DNA from: an uncultured bacterium
GTDB taxonomy: Bacteria; Cyanobacteriota; Vampirovibrionia; Gastranaerophilales; Gastranaerophilaceae
Length of the DNA stretch: 6,958 nt
NCBI GenBank assembly: GCA_900314375.1
Contig: OMVC01000128.1
Span: forward strand, 1 to 6,958
Direction: 5' to 3'
Below, one piece after another: positions 1 through 6,137 of this stretch (position 1 is its first letter; each line of letters starts with the position of its first letter). Under the pieces are notes generated by a model. It worked only from the letters and a program-made list of their open reading frames with translations, was not told the DNA's origin and did not search any database. The translations under genes were made by a program, and so were the position numbers.

Positions 1-945
1 AATTATATCAGACCGGATGATATTATTAAGAATTACGGCGCTGATATTTTAAGATTATGGGCGGCTTCAGTTGATTACAGAAACGATATTAAAATCGGAA
101 ATAACATTATCGGACAGTTAACCGAAATCTTTAAAAAGACAAGAAATACAGCAAGATTTTTAATCGGCAATTTGTTTGATTTTGACCCTTCTGCTGATTA
201 TGTTCAATATGATGAACTCAAAAATATCGATAAATTTGCACTTCATAAATTGAATAAATTGATTGAAGAAGTTACCGTTGCTTTTGAAAATTATGAATTT
301 TACAAATATTTCCAATGTTTGCAAAATTTTGCGGCGGTCGATTTGAGTTCGTTCTATCTTGATATTGTAAAAGACAGATTATATACTGCGGGTAAAAAAT
401 CTATTTCACGCAGAGCTTGTCAGACTGTTTTATATGAAAACCTGATGGCATTGGTTAAGATTTTAGCACCTGTTATGCCACACCAAGCCGAAGATATTTG
501 GCAGAATATTCCTGAATGTCAAAAGGGCGGTTTAATCAGTATTTTGTTATCAGATTTCCCTGAAGTGAACACAACATGGAATAATCCTCAACTTGAAGAA
601 CAATTCTCAAAAATACTGAAATCAAGAGAAGTTGTAACCCGTGCTATTGAACCTTTAAGAGCAGACAAAAAAGTCGGAAGTTCATTAGAAGTCGGGGTAT
701 ATATTAAAGCTGAAGATTCTGAAATATTAAAAGATAATGAAGCGGATTTAGCGGATATTTATATTGTTTCTCAAGCGGTAGTTACTGATGCGGCGCCTTC
801 TGACGAAATTCTCAATGAATATTCAGAAGAAGGATACAAGGTTTGGGTTGTGAAAGCAAAAGGTGAAAAATGCTGCCGTTGTTGGAAATATCGCGAATTA
901 AATTCCGACGGAATTTGTTCGGATTGTCAAGAAGCAGTAGAATAA
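1..945 (+). CDS. ileS: Isoleucyl-tRNA synthetase, C-terminal part (5' end outside window)
   Basis: This is the last 314 residues of a class I aminoacyl-tRNA synthetase that charges tRNA-Ile in the cytoplasm; the frame is open from base 1 to the TAA at 943-945. The fragment begins NYIRPDDIIKNYGADILRLW, the segment that in IleRS directly follows the KMSKS ATP-binding loop, so the Rossmann catalytic core and editing domain lie to the left of the window. Next come the conserved block around residues 21-60 (ASVDYRNDIKIG, then KKTRNTARFLIGNL) and the helical anticodon-binding domain. The C-terminus carries the IleRS zinc finger, with paired cysteines at fragment residues 291/294 (CCRCWKY) and 306/309 (CSDC), three to four residue spacing as expected. 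The CW motif and the adjacent ILRLW block separate it from ValRS and LeuRS. The internal ATG at 172 is not a start, since homologous sequence continues upstream of it. It is convergent with proC and ends in a strong terminator. Confidence 0.96.
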   Translation, partial: NYIRPDDIIKNYGADILRLWAASVDYRNDIKIGNNIIGQLTEIFKKTRNTARFLIGNLFDFDPSADYVQYDELKNIDKFALHKLNKLIEEVTVAFENYEFYKYFQCLQNFAAVDLSSFYLDIVKDRLYTAGKKSISRRACQTVLYENLMALVKILAPVMPHQAEDIWQNIPECQKGGLISILLSDFPEVNTTWNNPQLEEQFSKILKSREVVTRAIEPLRADKKVGSSLEVGVYIKAEDSEILKDNEADLADIYIVSQAVVTDAAPSDEILNEYSEEGYKVWVVKAKGEKCCRCWKYRELNSDGICSDCQEAVE

Positions 946-950
946 TTATT

Positions 951-985
951 AAAAAAGTCCGAGTTAAAAACTCGGACTTTTTTTT
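951..985. terminator. Bidirectional Rho-independent terminator between ileS and proC
   Basis: A perfect 13-bp stem is formed by 951-963 and 971-983 around a 7-base loop (ttaaaaa, 964-970). The GC-rich core GTCCGAG/CTCGGAC is followed on the plus strand by eight T (978-985). On the minus strand the six A at 951-956 become a run of six U. The hairpin therefore can stop both ileS from the left and proC from the right, which fits the convergent gene arrangement: it starts 5 bases after the ileS stop and ends 22 bases before the proC stop. Confidence 0.93.
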
Positions 986-1007
986 AATTTTCATTTTGTA
1001 TTATTTT

Positions 1008-1793
1008 TTATTTTCCTAAAGCTGAAGCTTTTGTAGTTGTTTTTTCGATTACATCATAAAATAATTCGGTAGAATTCCCCGATTTCATTGCTTGAATACC
1101 TTCAAACGTACATCCGCCTTTTGTTGCAACATTGTCAATTAGAGTTTGTACGGAAGTTTCTCCTCGGTTAAATACCATTTGTGCAGAGCCTAATGCTGTT
1201 TGAGCGGCAAGGGTTAAAGATTTTTCATAATCAAGTCCCAATTTTTCACCTGCACGAGCCATATCTTCTATTACCTGATAGAAAAATGCAGGACCTGAAC
1301 CTGAGATTGCAGTAACAATATCCATTTGAGATTCTTCAACTTTTATGCATTTACCAATTTCTGATAATAAATTTATTACATAATTTTCATCATCATCAGT
1401 AGCCTTTGAACCCTTGCATACTCCAAACATTCCGAGTTTTACAAGAGCCGGAGTGTTTGGCATAACCCTTACTATGCGGGTTTTTGGCAATACGGATTCA
1501 ATTTTTGAAGTAGTAACTCCTGCAGCTATTGAGACAACAAATTTATCATCCGTCATATAATCTTTTATTTCATTCAAAACGTCAATTACATTATTTGGTT
1601 TTGTTGCAATAAAAATGACATCTGAAGCTTTTACAAGTTCAATATTATTTGTCAATACATCAATACCGAGCCTTTCAGAAGCGCGATTTGCAATTTCTTT
1701 ATTCACTTCAGACCCTGTAACATGGACATTTTCTTTTATGGCGTTAATTATTGCGCTTGCCATTTTTCCGCAGCCGATAAATCCTATCTTCAT
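1008..1793 (-). CDS. proC: Pyrroline-5-carboxylate reductase
   Basis: This cytoplasmic enzyme reduces 1-pyrroline-5-carboxylate to L-proline with NAD(P)H, the last step of proline synthesis. At 261 residues it has the full family length. The N-terminal Rossmann fold opens with GFIGCGKM (residues 4-11), followed by the conserved FIATKP (61-66) and MPNTP (111-115). The C-terminal dimerisation/active-site domain has SGSGPAFF (164-171) and the signature KGGCTFEG (225-232). In that last motif lysine 225 stands where the family usually has proline (PGGTT/PGGCT). ATG 1793 is the only reasonable start: a TAG lies in frame four codons upstream (1803-1805). An AGGAAGG Shine-Dalgarno sequence lies at 1807-1813, with a rather long 13-base spacer. 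The gene is single, divergent from rpmH and convergent with ileS, so it probably has its own promoter in 1794-1890. No other proline gene is nearby. Confidence 0.96.
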   Translation of the reverse strand: MKIGFIGCGKMASAIINAIKENVHVTGSEVNKEIANRASERLGIDVLTNNIELVKASDVIFIATKPNNVIDVLNEIKDYMTDDKFVVSIAAGVTTSKIESVLPKTRIVRVMPNTPALVKLGMFGVCKGSKATDDDENYVINLLSEIGKCIKVEESQMDIVTAISGSGPAFFYQVIEDMARAGEKLGLDYEKSLTLAAQTALGSAQMVFNRGETSVQTLIDNVATKGGCTFEGIQAMKSGNSTELFYDVIEKTTTKASALGK

Positions 1794-1820
1794 AATATGT
1801 AACTAACCTTCCTAATCATG

Positions 1821-1858
1821 TTGACTATTAACTTTTTTTACTATAACATCAGTATTAT
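1821..1858 (+). promoter_or_regulatory. Candidate promoter region for rpmH-rnpA
   Basis: A TTGACT box (5 of 6 matches to the -35 consensus) lies at 1821-1826. Possible -10 boxes are TATAAC at 1842-1847 (15-base spacer, slightly short) and TATTAT at 1853-1858 (26-base spacer, so it would need another or no -35). Either would start transcription 20-40 bases before the rpmH ATG at 1891. The second overlaps the proC -10 on the other strand. The exact choice of boxes is uncertain in such AT-rich DNA, although a promoter somewhere in this gap is required by the divergent layout. Confidence 0.4.
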
Positions 1859-1859
1859 A
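1854..1859 (-). promoter_or_regulatory. Candidate -10 element for proC
   Basis: Read on the minus strand, these bases are a perfect TATAAT. They lie about 60 bases upstream of the proC ATG, giving a predicted leader of roughly 50 bases that would include the AGGAAGG ribosome binding site. No good -35 is seen at the standard distance: the 17-base position (1877-1882) reads TTCCTT, and a TTTACT lies too close. The call rests on the -10 match and position only. Confidence 0.45.
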
Positions 1860-1890
1860 CGACAAATAAACAGTAAAAGGAAATATAATT

Positions 1891-2043
1891 ATGAGACGTA
1901 CACTAGAAGGAACAAAGAAAAAAAGACAGCACGTAAGCGGTTTTAGAGCAAGAATGTCAACCCCTGGCGGACAAGAAGTTATTAACAGACGCAGAGCAAA
2001 GGGTCGTCATAAACTTGCTATCACAGCAAAAGAACGTGCATAA
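1891..2043 (+). CDS. rpmH: 50S ribosomal protein L34 (bL34)
   Basis: This is a 50-residue, very basic protein of the large ribosomal subunit. It starts MRRTLEGTKKKRQ and contains the L34 core VSGFRARM (residues 15-22), then T.GG..VINRRRAKGRHKL (24-42). The RTL.GT start resembles cyanobacterial L34 rather than the MKRT form of most other bacteria. The family is usually 44-46 residues long, and the extra length here is a short C-terminal tail (ITAKERA). A weak purine-rich ribosome binding site, AAAAGGA (1875-1881), lies 9 bases before the ATG. It is the first gene of a rightward unit with rnpA, the classic partner of rpmH, divergent from proC. No dnaA gene lies upstream, so the familiar origin-region arrangement is not present here. 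Confidence 0.95.
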   Translation: MRRTLEGTKKKRQHVSGFRARMSTPGGQEVINRRRAKGRHKLAITAKERA

Positions 2044-2108
2044 AAGACAATATGAGTTTTTAAACAATAAGGCAATAAGATAGTTTTATCTTATTGCCCT
2101 ATTGTCTT
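2044..2108 (+). promoter_or_regulatory. Nested/competing hairpins between rpmH and rnpA
   Basis: Directly after the rpmH stop lies a perfect 12-bp stem (2071-2082 with 2087-2098) closed by the 4-base loop gttt. Two further pairings compete for the same 3' arm. Bases 2065-2070 can extend the stem to about 18 bp with one mismatch. Alternatively AAGACAATA (2044-2052) can pair perfectly with TATTGTCTT (2100-2108), enclosing the inner hairpin. No uninterrupted U tract follows, only mixed sequence (attaattttata), so this is a weak terminator, an attenuator or an RNA processing/stability site rather than a full stop. That would let L34 be made in excess over RnpA. The pairing is visible; the role is inferred. 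Confidence 0.65.
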
Positions 2109-2133
2109 ATTAATTTTATAATATCCGTAAATT

Positions 2134-2487
2134 ATGTTACCAAAACAGTACAGATTAAAAAAAAGAACCGCATTTAAAGCAACATACCGAGTAAAACATT
2201 CTTCTCACTCGGGCGGAATTACGTTGTTTGCAGGTATTGAAAAAAAAGAAGAAACCGAAACAAAAGTCGGCTTTGTCGTGAGTAAGAAAGTTCACAAACG
2301 CGCAGTGAAAAGAAATCGATTAAAACGTTTGATGCGTGAAAGTTACAGACAACTTTTAAAAGAAAATAATTTATTTGATACCCAAAAATATTTATCCCTT
2401 GTTTTTGTCGGAAGCGAAAAAGCTTTAGGTAAAAATTTTGCCGAAATAAAATCTGCCATTATAAAAAATATGGAGAAGATATCATGA
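2134..2487 (+). CDS. rnpA: Ribonuclease P protein component
   Basis: RnpA is the small basic protein that binds RNase P RNA and helps it recognise and cleave 5' leaders of precursor tRNAs. The 117 residues match the usual family length. The N-terminus LPKQYRLKKRTAFKATY is the typical RnpA opening. The signature RNR region occupies residues 54-72 (HKRAVKRNRLKRLMRESYR), preceded by KVGFVVSKKV. I chose ATG 2134 because the family begins at this LP..RL block; there is no clear Shine-Dalgarno sequence in the 25 bases before it, so initiation may be weak or depend on the hairpin region upstream. It lies 90 bases after rpmH and its TGA stop shares bases with the ATG of the next gene (ATGA, 2484-2487), so that gene is probably translationally coupled. 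The catalytic RNA gene (rnpB) is not in the window. Confidence 0.95.
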   Translation: MLPKQYRLKKRTAFKATYRVKHSSHSGGITLFAGIEKKEETETKVGFVVSKKVHKRAVKRNRLKRLMRESYRQLLKENNLFDTQKYLSLVFVGSEKALGKNFAEIKSAIIKNMEKIS

Positions 2488-3014
2488 TTTTAGAAGGTAT
2501 GTTTTATGAAAACGCTATGCTCCATTCGGAGACTCGACCTTATCCGCAGTATCCGACAATAACTGCAGGTTTAATGTTGGGAACACAAGCCATTTATCGT
2601 TACGGATTGAGAGAATCTTCTTATCCGACATTATCAATTGTTGATGAAATAACAGACGGACAAGGTCATATTATTCCTCCGGGGCATTATGAATTAGCGC
2701 TATCTGATGATCGTCAATTTTTAATACTCATAGAATCCAAACAACCGATTGCAACAATGCCTGTATTTAAGGTAGAAGTTACTATGGATGAAAAACCGCA
2801 AATTCATGATGCAAAATCACTAAAAGAAAAAAATAAAAAAGAAAAAGAAATAGCTAAAACAAACAGACGCAGAGAAAAAAAAGGAATGCCTCCTGTAAAT
2901 AGAGAAGAAGAAATATATCAAGAAGCCTCCATGGAATATATTAAAGACGGCGGATATTTCTTAATCAGATATGAACGCGGAGATGTAAAAGCTTGGGCTG
3001 CAATTAAGGGGTAA
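2484..3014 (+). CDS. Uncharacterised 176-residue protein coupled to rnpA
   Basis: I do not recognise this protein. The ATG overlaps the rnpA stop (ATGA) and has a good ribosome binding site, GGAGAAG at 2472-2478, so it is very likely a real gene translated with rnpA. Residues 1-50 contain several aromatic and proline positions (RPYPQYPTIT, YRYGLRESSYPTL). Residues 51-100 look like beta strands around IIPPGHYELALS (63-74) and FLILIE (79-84). Residues 103-150 are highly charged and lysine/glutamate-rich, probably a helix or flexible linker (helix likely at 111-133). A short conserved-looking end follows, GGYFLIRYERGDVKAWAA (156-173). There is no signal peptide, no membrane segment and no cysteine at all. 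It is not YidD, the common rnpA neighbour, which is short and carries a cysteine motif, and not YidC, which is a multi-pass membrane protein. The lysine/arginine-rich middle could bind RNA, but that is a guess. Confidence 0.85.
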   Translation: MILEGMFYENAMLHSETRPYPQYPTITAGLMLGTQAIYRYGLRESSYPTLSIVDEITDGQGHIIPPGHYELALSDDRQFLILIESKQPIATMPVFKVEVTMDEKPQIHDAKSLKEKNKKEKEIAKTNRRREKKGMPPVNREEEIYQEASMEYIKDGGYFLIRYERGDVKAWAAIKG

Positions 3015-3136
3015 ATGTATATATTAGCCGCATGGCTTATTTGCGCTTAACATATATCAACAATTTATTTATATAGTAATCGGTTTTTGATAATATAGTT
3101 GAGATAAGTTTTATTAACAGGGGATAGAGCAAAAGT
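3015..3136 (+). promoter_or_regulatory. Intergenic region with possible promoter for the glycan operon
   Basis: This 122-base AT-rich gap separates the rnpA unit from the glycosyltransferase operon. No convincing terminator is present: the best hairpin is only AGCC-GCAT-GGCT (3026-3037) with no T run, so readthrough from rnpA is possible. A candidate promoter is TTAACA (3047-3052) with TATATA 17 bases on (3070-3075) or TATAGT 19 bases on (3072-3077). Another TATAGT lies at 3094-3099, and TTGATA at 3087-3092 is a -35-like box with no well placed -10. None is strong enough to pick with confidence. The ribosome binding site of the next gene, AGGGGA, is at 3119-3124. Confidence 0.3.
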
Positions 3137-5020
3137 ATGGAAAAAATACTGGTTGTAAGATTTGGAACTATTGGTGACAGCATATTTGCGAGTGCATTTT
3201 TCAGAGAAATAAGAAAAAATCTTCCGCAGGCGCAGATAGACGTTTTATCAGACAAGGTTTCAACAGGAGTAATAAAACATTGCCCGTATATAGATAATAT
3301 TATTGAAATAAATCCTGATAAAAAATATCAAAATTTTAAAAAATATTTAATGATATTCAAAAATTATGATACAGTTTACTTTCTAAAAAATGATAAGTTT
3401 TTTACATCATTAGCTTTTTTAGCAGGTGTAAAACGCAGAATCGGATTTGATATAAGAAGAAATAAGTTTTTAACACAAAAATCCCCATACAACGAAGACA
3501 GACATGAAGTTGATTGTTATTTAGATTTATTAAGTGTATCAGGGTTGAAAATAGAAGACAAAAAAACAGAAGTTTGGACTGACGAAGAAAGTGAAGAAAA
3601 AGTTAAACAACTAATTTCGAGCCCTGGTAAAAAAGTTTTAATACAGGCATACAGCCGTTTTCTTCAAAAAAATTGGATTGATACATATTGGGCTGATGTA
3701 ATTAAATTTTTATCTGATGAAATGGGAATGCAGGTGTATTATTCAGGCGGTGCGAAAGATGCTGATGCTTATAACAATTTGAATAGCTTGCTTGGTGAAG
3801 TAAAAATTCCTCCGATAGATTTGAGCGGGAAATTGTCTGTCTCTGAATCAATCGCACTTGTAAAAAATATGGATTTAGTTATCGGTATTGATTCTTGTTC
3901 TGTGCATATGGCTGCAGCACTTGATATTCCGACAATATTAATTCACGGGGCAACCTCGCTAAAGCGTTGGCGTCCGAGAAGTGAAAAATGTGTTGTCCTT
4001 TCAAAGTTTTTTCACTGTTCTCCTTGTTGCTTGCAATCAGGCAGAAAAAAATATTGCAAAAACAAAACATCAAAATGTATGCTTGCTCTAAAGGCTACGG
4101 ATGTAATAAATACGCTGAAAACAATGTATAAGATTGATAAAAAAAACGTTGAAGCGCCAAAAGTTAGTATAGTTGTTCCTGTTTATAATGTTGAAAGATA
4201 TCTGGCGCGTTGCCTTGATTCCATTTTAAGTCAAACTATGGCGGATATAGAAATAATATGTGTAAATGACGGTTCGACGGATGAATCACCGACAATTTTG
4301 GAAGAATTCGCAAAACGAGATAGTAGGATTGTTATTGTGTCACAAGAAAATCAAGGTTTATCCGCTGCACGCAATGTCGGTATTGATATTGCAAAAGGTG
4401 AATACATATCATTTATCGATTCAGATGATTGGGTTGCGCCGAATTTTATAGAAAAACTGTATGAGACAGCAATTAAAAATAATGCGGATATTTCTGCTTG
4501 CGGCATTATCAGATGCAGAAAACACTACAAAATACCTTTGCTTGTATATGACAAATCCGTTGTAACGGCAAACTACAATAAAAAGCTTGAACTGGCAGAT
4601 ATACCGACATATTGTTATGTGTGGAACAAATTATACAGAAAAGAAGCTTTGCAAAATTCAAATATTCGATTTGAAACAGGCCGAATATATGAAGATGTTC
4701 TGTTCACTCCGCATATACTATATTATACAAAAGTATTCGCAACAGTTCCTGATACAAACTATTATTATTTCAGACACAAAAATACAATAGTGAAAACACA
4801 AAATAAAAAATCCCGACAGGATTATGCTTATGCAATGACAGAATTGAAAGAATTCTTTAAAGATAAAAAGGTTAATGTCTCGGCGTGGGAAACGAGGGTT
4901 AAAAAGCTGAAATTTATCGGCTTAACAATATTTAAAACGATAACAAAACGTAATATTAAAAAACATGTATTGTTCAATTTTATAAAATGGGAAAATGAGG
5001 AAATAAACAATGACAACTGA
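3137..5020 (+). CDS. Two-domain glycosyltransferase: GT9 (heptosyltransferase-like) fused to GT2
   Basis: This 627-residue protein joins two complete glycosyltransferases. Residues 1-335 form a GT9 (GT-B fold, ADP-heptose:LPS heptosyltransferase-type) domain. It opens with LVVRFGTIGDSIFASAF, whose GD (Asp14) matches the catalytic aspartate of the family. Its donor-site motif is GIDSCSVHMAAALDIPTILI (250-269), where family members usually read G.DTG..H.AAAL. A cysteine cluster follows (294, 297, 298, 307, 314). A short linker (about 335-341) leads to a GT2 (GT-A fold) domain at 342-600. It has VSIVVPVYNVERYLARCLDS (343-362), VNDGSTDES (376-384), NQGLSAARNVG (405-415), the metal-binding FIDSDDW (426-432) and YEDVLF (518-523), the usual position of the catalytic base. 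There is no signal peptide or membrane segment, so it probably acts on the cytoplasmic face of the membrane, adding two sugars to a lipid-linked surface glycan. The donors are unknown; neighbours suggest galactose or galactofuranose for one. The stop overlaps the glf start by 11 bases. The start is supported by AGGGGA 12 bases upstream and the N-terminal motif. Confidence 0.93.
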   Translation: MEKILVVRFGTIGDSIFASAFFREIRKNLPQAQIDVLSDKVSTGVIKHCPYIDNIIEINPDKKYQNFKKYLMIFKNYDTVYFLKNDKFFTSLAFLAGVKRRIGFDIRRNKFLTQKSPYNEDRHEVDCYLDLLSVSGLKIEDKKTEVWTDEESEEKVKQLISSPGKKVLIQAYSRFLQKNWIDTYWADVIKFLSDEMGMQVYYSGGAKDADAYNNLNSLLGEVKIPPIDLSGKLSVSESIALVKNMDLVIGIDSCSVHMAAALDIPTILIHGATSLKRWRPRSEKCVVLSKFFHCSPCCLQSGRKKYCKNKTSKCMLALKATDVINTLKTMYKIDKKNVEAPKVSIVVPVYNVERYLARCLDSILSQTMADIEIICVNDGSTDESPTILEEFAKRDSRIVIVSQENQGLSAARNVGIDIAKGEYISFIDSDDWVAPNFIEKLYETAIKNNADISACGIIRCRKHYKIPLLVYDKSVVTANYNKKLELADIPTYCYVWNKLYRKEALQNSNIRFETGRIYEDVLFTPHILYYTKVFATVPDTNYYYFRHKNTIVKTQNKKSRQDYAYAMTELKEFFKDKKVNVSAWETRVKKLKFIGLTIFKTITKRNIKKHVLFNFIKWENEEINNDN

Positions 5021-6137
5021 TAATGAAATAAATCTTGTAGTAGGTGCAGGTTTTTCGGGTGCGACAATAGCAAATTTAATTGCAGAAGAATTAGGTGAAA
5101 AAGTTCTTGTAATAGATAAAAAAGACCATATTGCAGGAAATTGTTATGATTATCGCGACAAAAACGGTATTATGATACACAAATACGGTTCTCATATTTT
5201 TCATACAAATTTGGAAAATGTTTGGAAATATTTGAAAAAATTTACCGATTTCAATACCTATATGCACAAGGTTGTGGGATATTTAGACGGCATTGAAACT
5301 CATATTCCGTTTAATTTCAACACATTATATGATGTTTTTCCTCAATCTTTAGCAAAAAGATTGGAAGAAAAATTATTGGATGTTTTTGAAATAAATACAA
5401 AAGTTCCGATTTTAGAATTTCAAAAACAGGATGATGATGATTTAAAATTTTTGGCAAATTATGTTTACGAAAAAATATTTTTACATTATACGACAAAACA
5501 ATGGGGAGTTTCTCCACAAGATGTTGACGGTGCTGTAACAGCAAGAGTACCTGTGTATTTAAGTAAAGATAACAGGTATTTTCAGGACAAATATCAAGGT
5601 ATACCTTTAGAAGGCTATACAAAAGTTGTTGAAAAAATGCTTAATCATAAAAATATAACACTAAAACTCAATACGGAATATAAAGAATTAAAAGGCAAAT
5701 ATTTTAAACGAGTATTCTTTACAGGTCCTATTGATGAATTTTATGATTACAAATTCGGACAATTGCCTTACCGCAGTGTAAATTTCAAATTTGAAACTTA
5801 TGATAAAGAATATTATCAGTCAAATGCTTGTGTAAATTATCCTTGCAATTACGATTTTACGCGAATACATGAATATAAATATTATCTTGATGATAAATCG
5901 GATAAAACAGTTATTGCAAAAGAATATTCGGAATTTTTCGAATTGGGTAAAAACGAAAGATATTACCCTATTCCGAAAGATGAAAATAAAGCTTTGTATG
6001 AAAAATATTTGGAAGAATCAAAAAAAGACACGAATGTTTATTTTTTAGGCAGATTGGGTGATTACAAATATTATGATATGGATAAAGCAATCGCAAGGGC
6101 TCTGGATTTATTTGAGGAGATAAAAAATAATGGGTAA
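5010..6137 (+). CDS. glf: UDP-galactopyranose mutase
   Basis: This FAD-dependent cytoplasmic enzyme converts UDP-galactopyranose to UDP-galactofuranose, the donor for galactofuranose in surface polysaccharides. The 375 residues match the bacterial family. The FAD-binding motif GAGFSG is at residues 12-17, followed by the second dinucleotide element VLVIDKKDHIAGN (32-44) and HKYGSHIFHT (57-66). Active-site segments are TTKQWG (161-166), LPYRSVNF (252-259), NYDFTRIHEYK (280-290, with a conserved arginine at 285) and GRLGDYKYYDMD (347-358, conserved arginine at 348). The last motif binds FAD and the UDP-sugar diphosphate in known mutases. The start has GAGG (4997-5000) 9 bases upstream and overlaps the end of the glycosyltransferase by 11 bases. 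Its own stop overlaps the galE start by 8 bases, so all three genes are tightly linked. Nothing appears truncated or mutated at the key positions. Confidence 0.97.
   Translation: MTTDNEINLVVGAGFSGATIANLIAEELGEKVLVIDKKDHIAGNCYDYRDKNGIMIHKYGSHIFHTNLENVWKYLKKFTDFNTYMHKVVGYLDGIETHIPFNFNTLYDVFPQSLAKRLEEKLLDVFEINTKVPILEFQKQDDDDLKFLANYVYEKIFLHYTTKQWGVSPQDVDGAVTARVPVYLSKDNRYFQDKYQGIPLEGYTKVVEKMLNHKNITLKLNTEYKELKGKYFKRVFFTGPIDEFYDYKFGQLPYRSVNFKFETYDKEYYQSNACVNYPCNYDFTRIHEYKYYLDDKSDKTVIAKEYSEFFELGKNERYYPIPKDENKALYEKYLEESKKDTNVYFLGRLGDYKYYDMDKAIARALDLFEEIKNNG

Noticed and set aside
172..945. ATG at 172 as the start of a separate 257-residue gene
   Set aside because: The same frame is open from base 1 and encodes conserved IleRS sequence upstream (ILRLW, DYRND, TARFL), so it is an internal methionine-like codon choice, here within the IleRS frame.
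812..994. 60-residue minus-strand ORF across the ileS end and terminator
   Set aside because: It reads through the terminator hairpin and opposite the IleRS zinc finger; its hydrophobic composition is a shadow of the AT-rich sequence.
1615..1806. 63-residue plus-strand ORF opposite the proC start
   Set aside because: It is the complement of the conserved ProC Rossmann region and has no motif of its own.
1984..2873. A 13-base direct match (aacagacgcagag) in rpmH and in the unknown gene
   Set aside because: Both copies encode Asn-Arg-Arg-Arg in basic segments, so shared codon choice explains it better than a repeat element.
3026..3037. AGCC-GCAT-GGCT as terminator of the rnpA unit
   Set aside because: Only 4 base pairs and no T run follow, too weak to call.
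3037..3255. 72-residue minus-strand ORF spanning the intergenic gap and the start of the GT9 domain
   Set aside because: It lies opposite the conserved N-terminal GT9 motif, has no recognisable family features, and is expected by chance opposite an AT-rich gene.
4266..4790. Two plus-strand ORFs (4266-4451 and 4587-4790) inside the GT2 domain
   Set aside because: They are out-of-frame shadows of a domain with intact motifs in the main frame, and have no ribosome binding context.
3879..5622. Minus-strand ORFs at 3879-4073, 4828-5073 and 5317-5622
   Set aside because: All lie opposite well-supported genes (the glycosyltransferase and glf) and show no family features.
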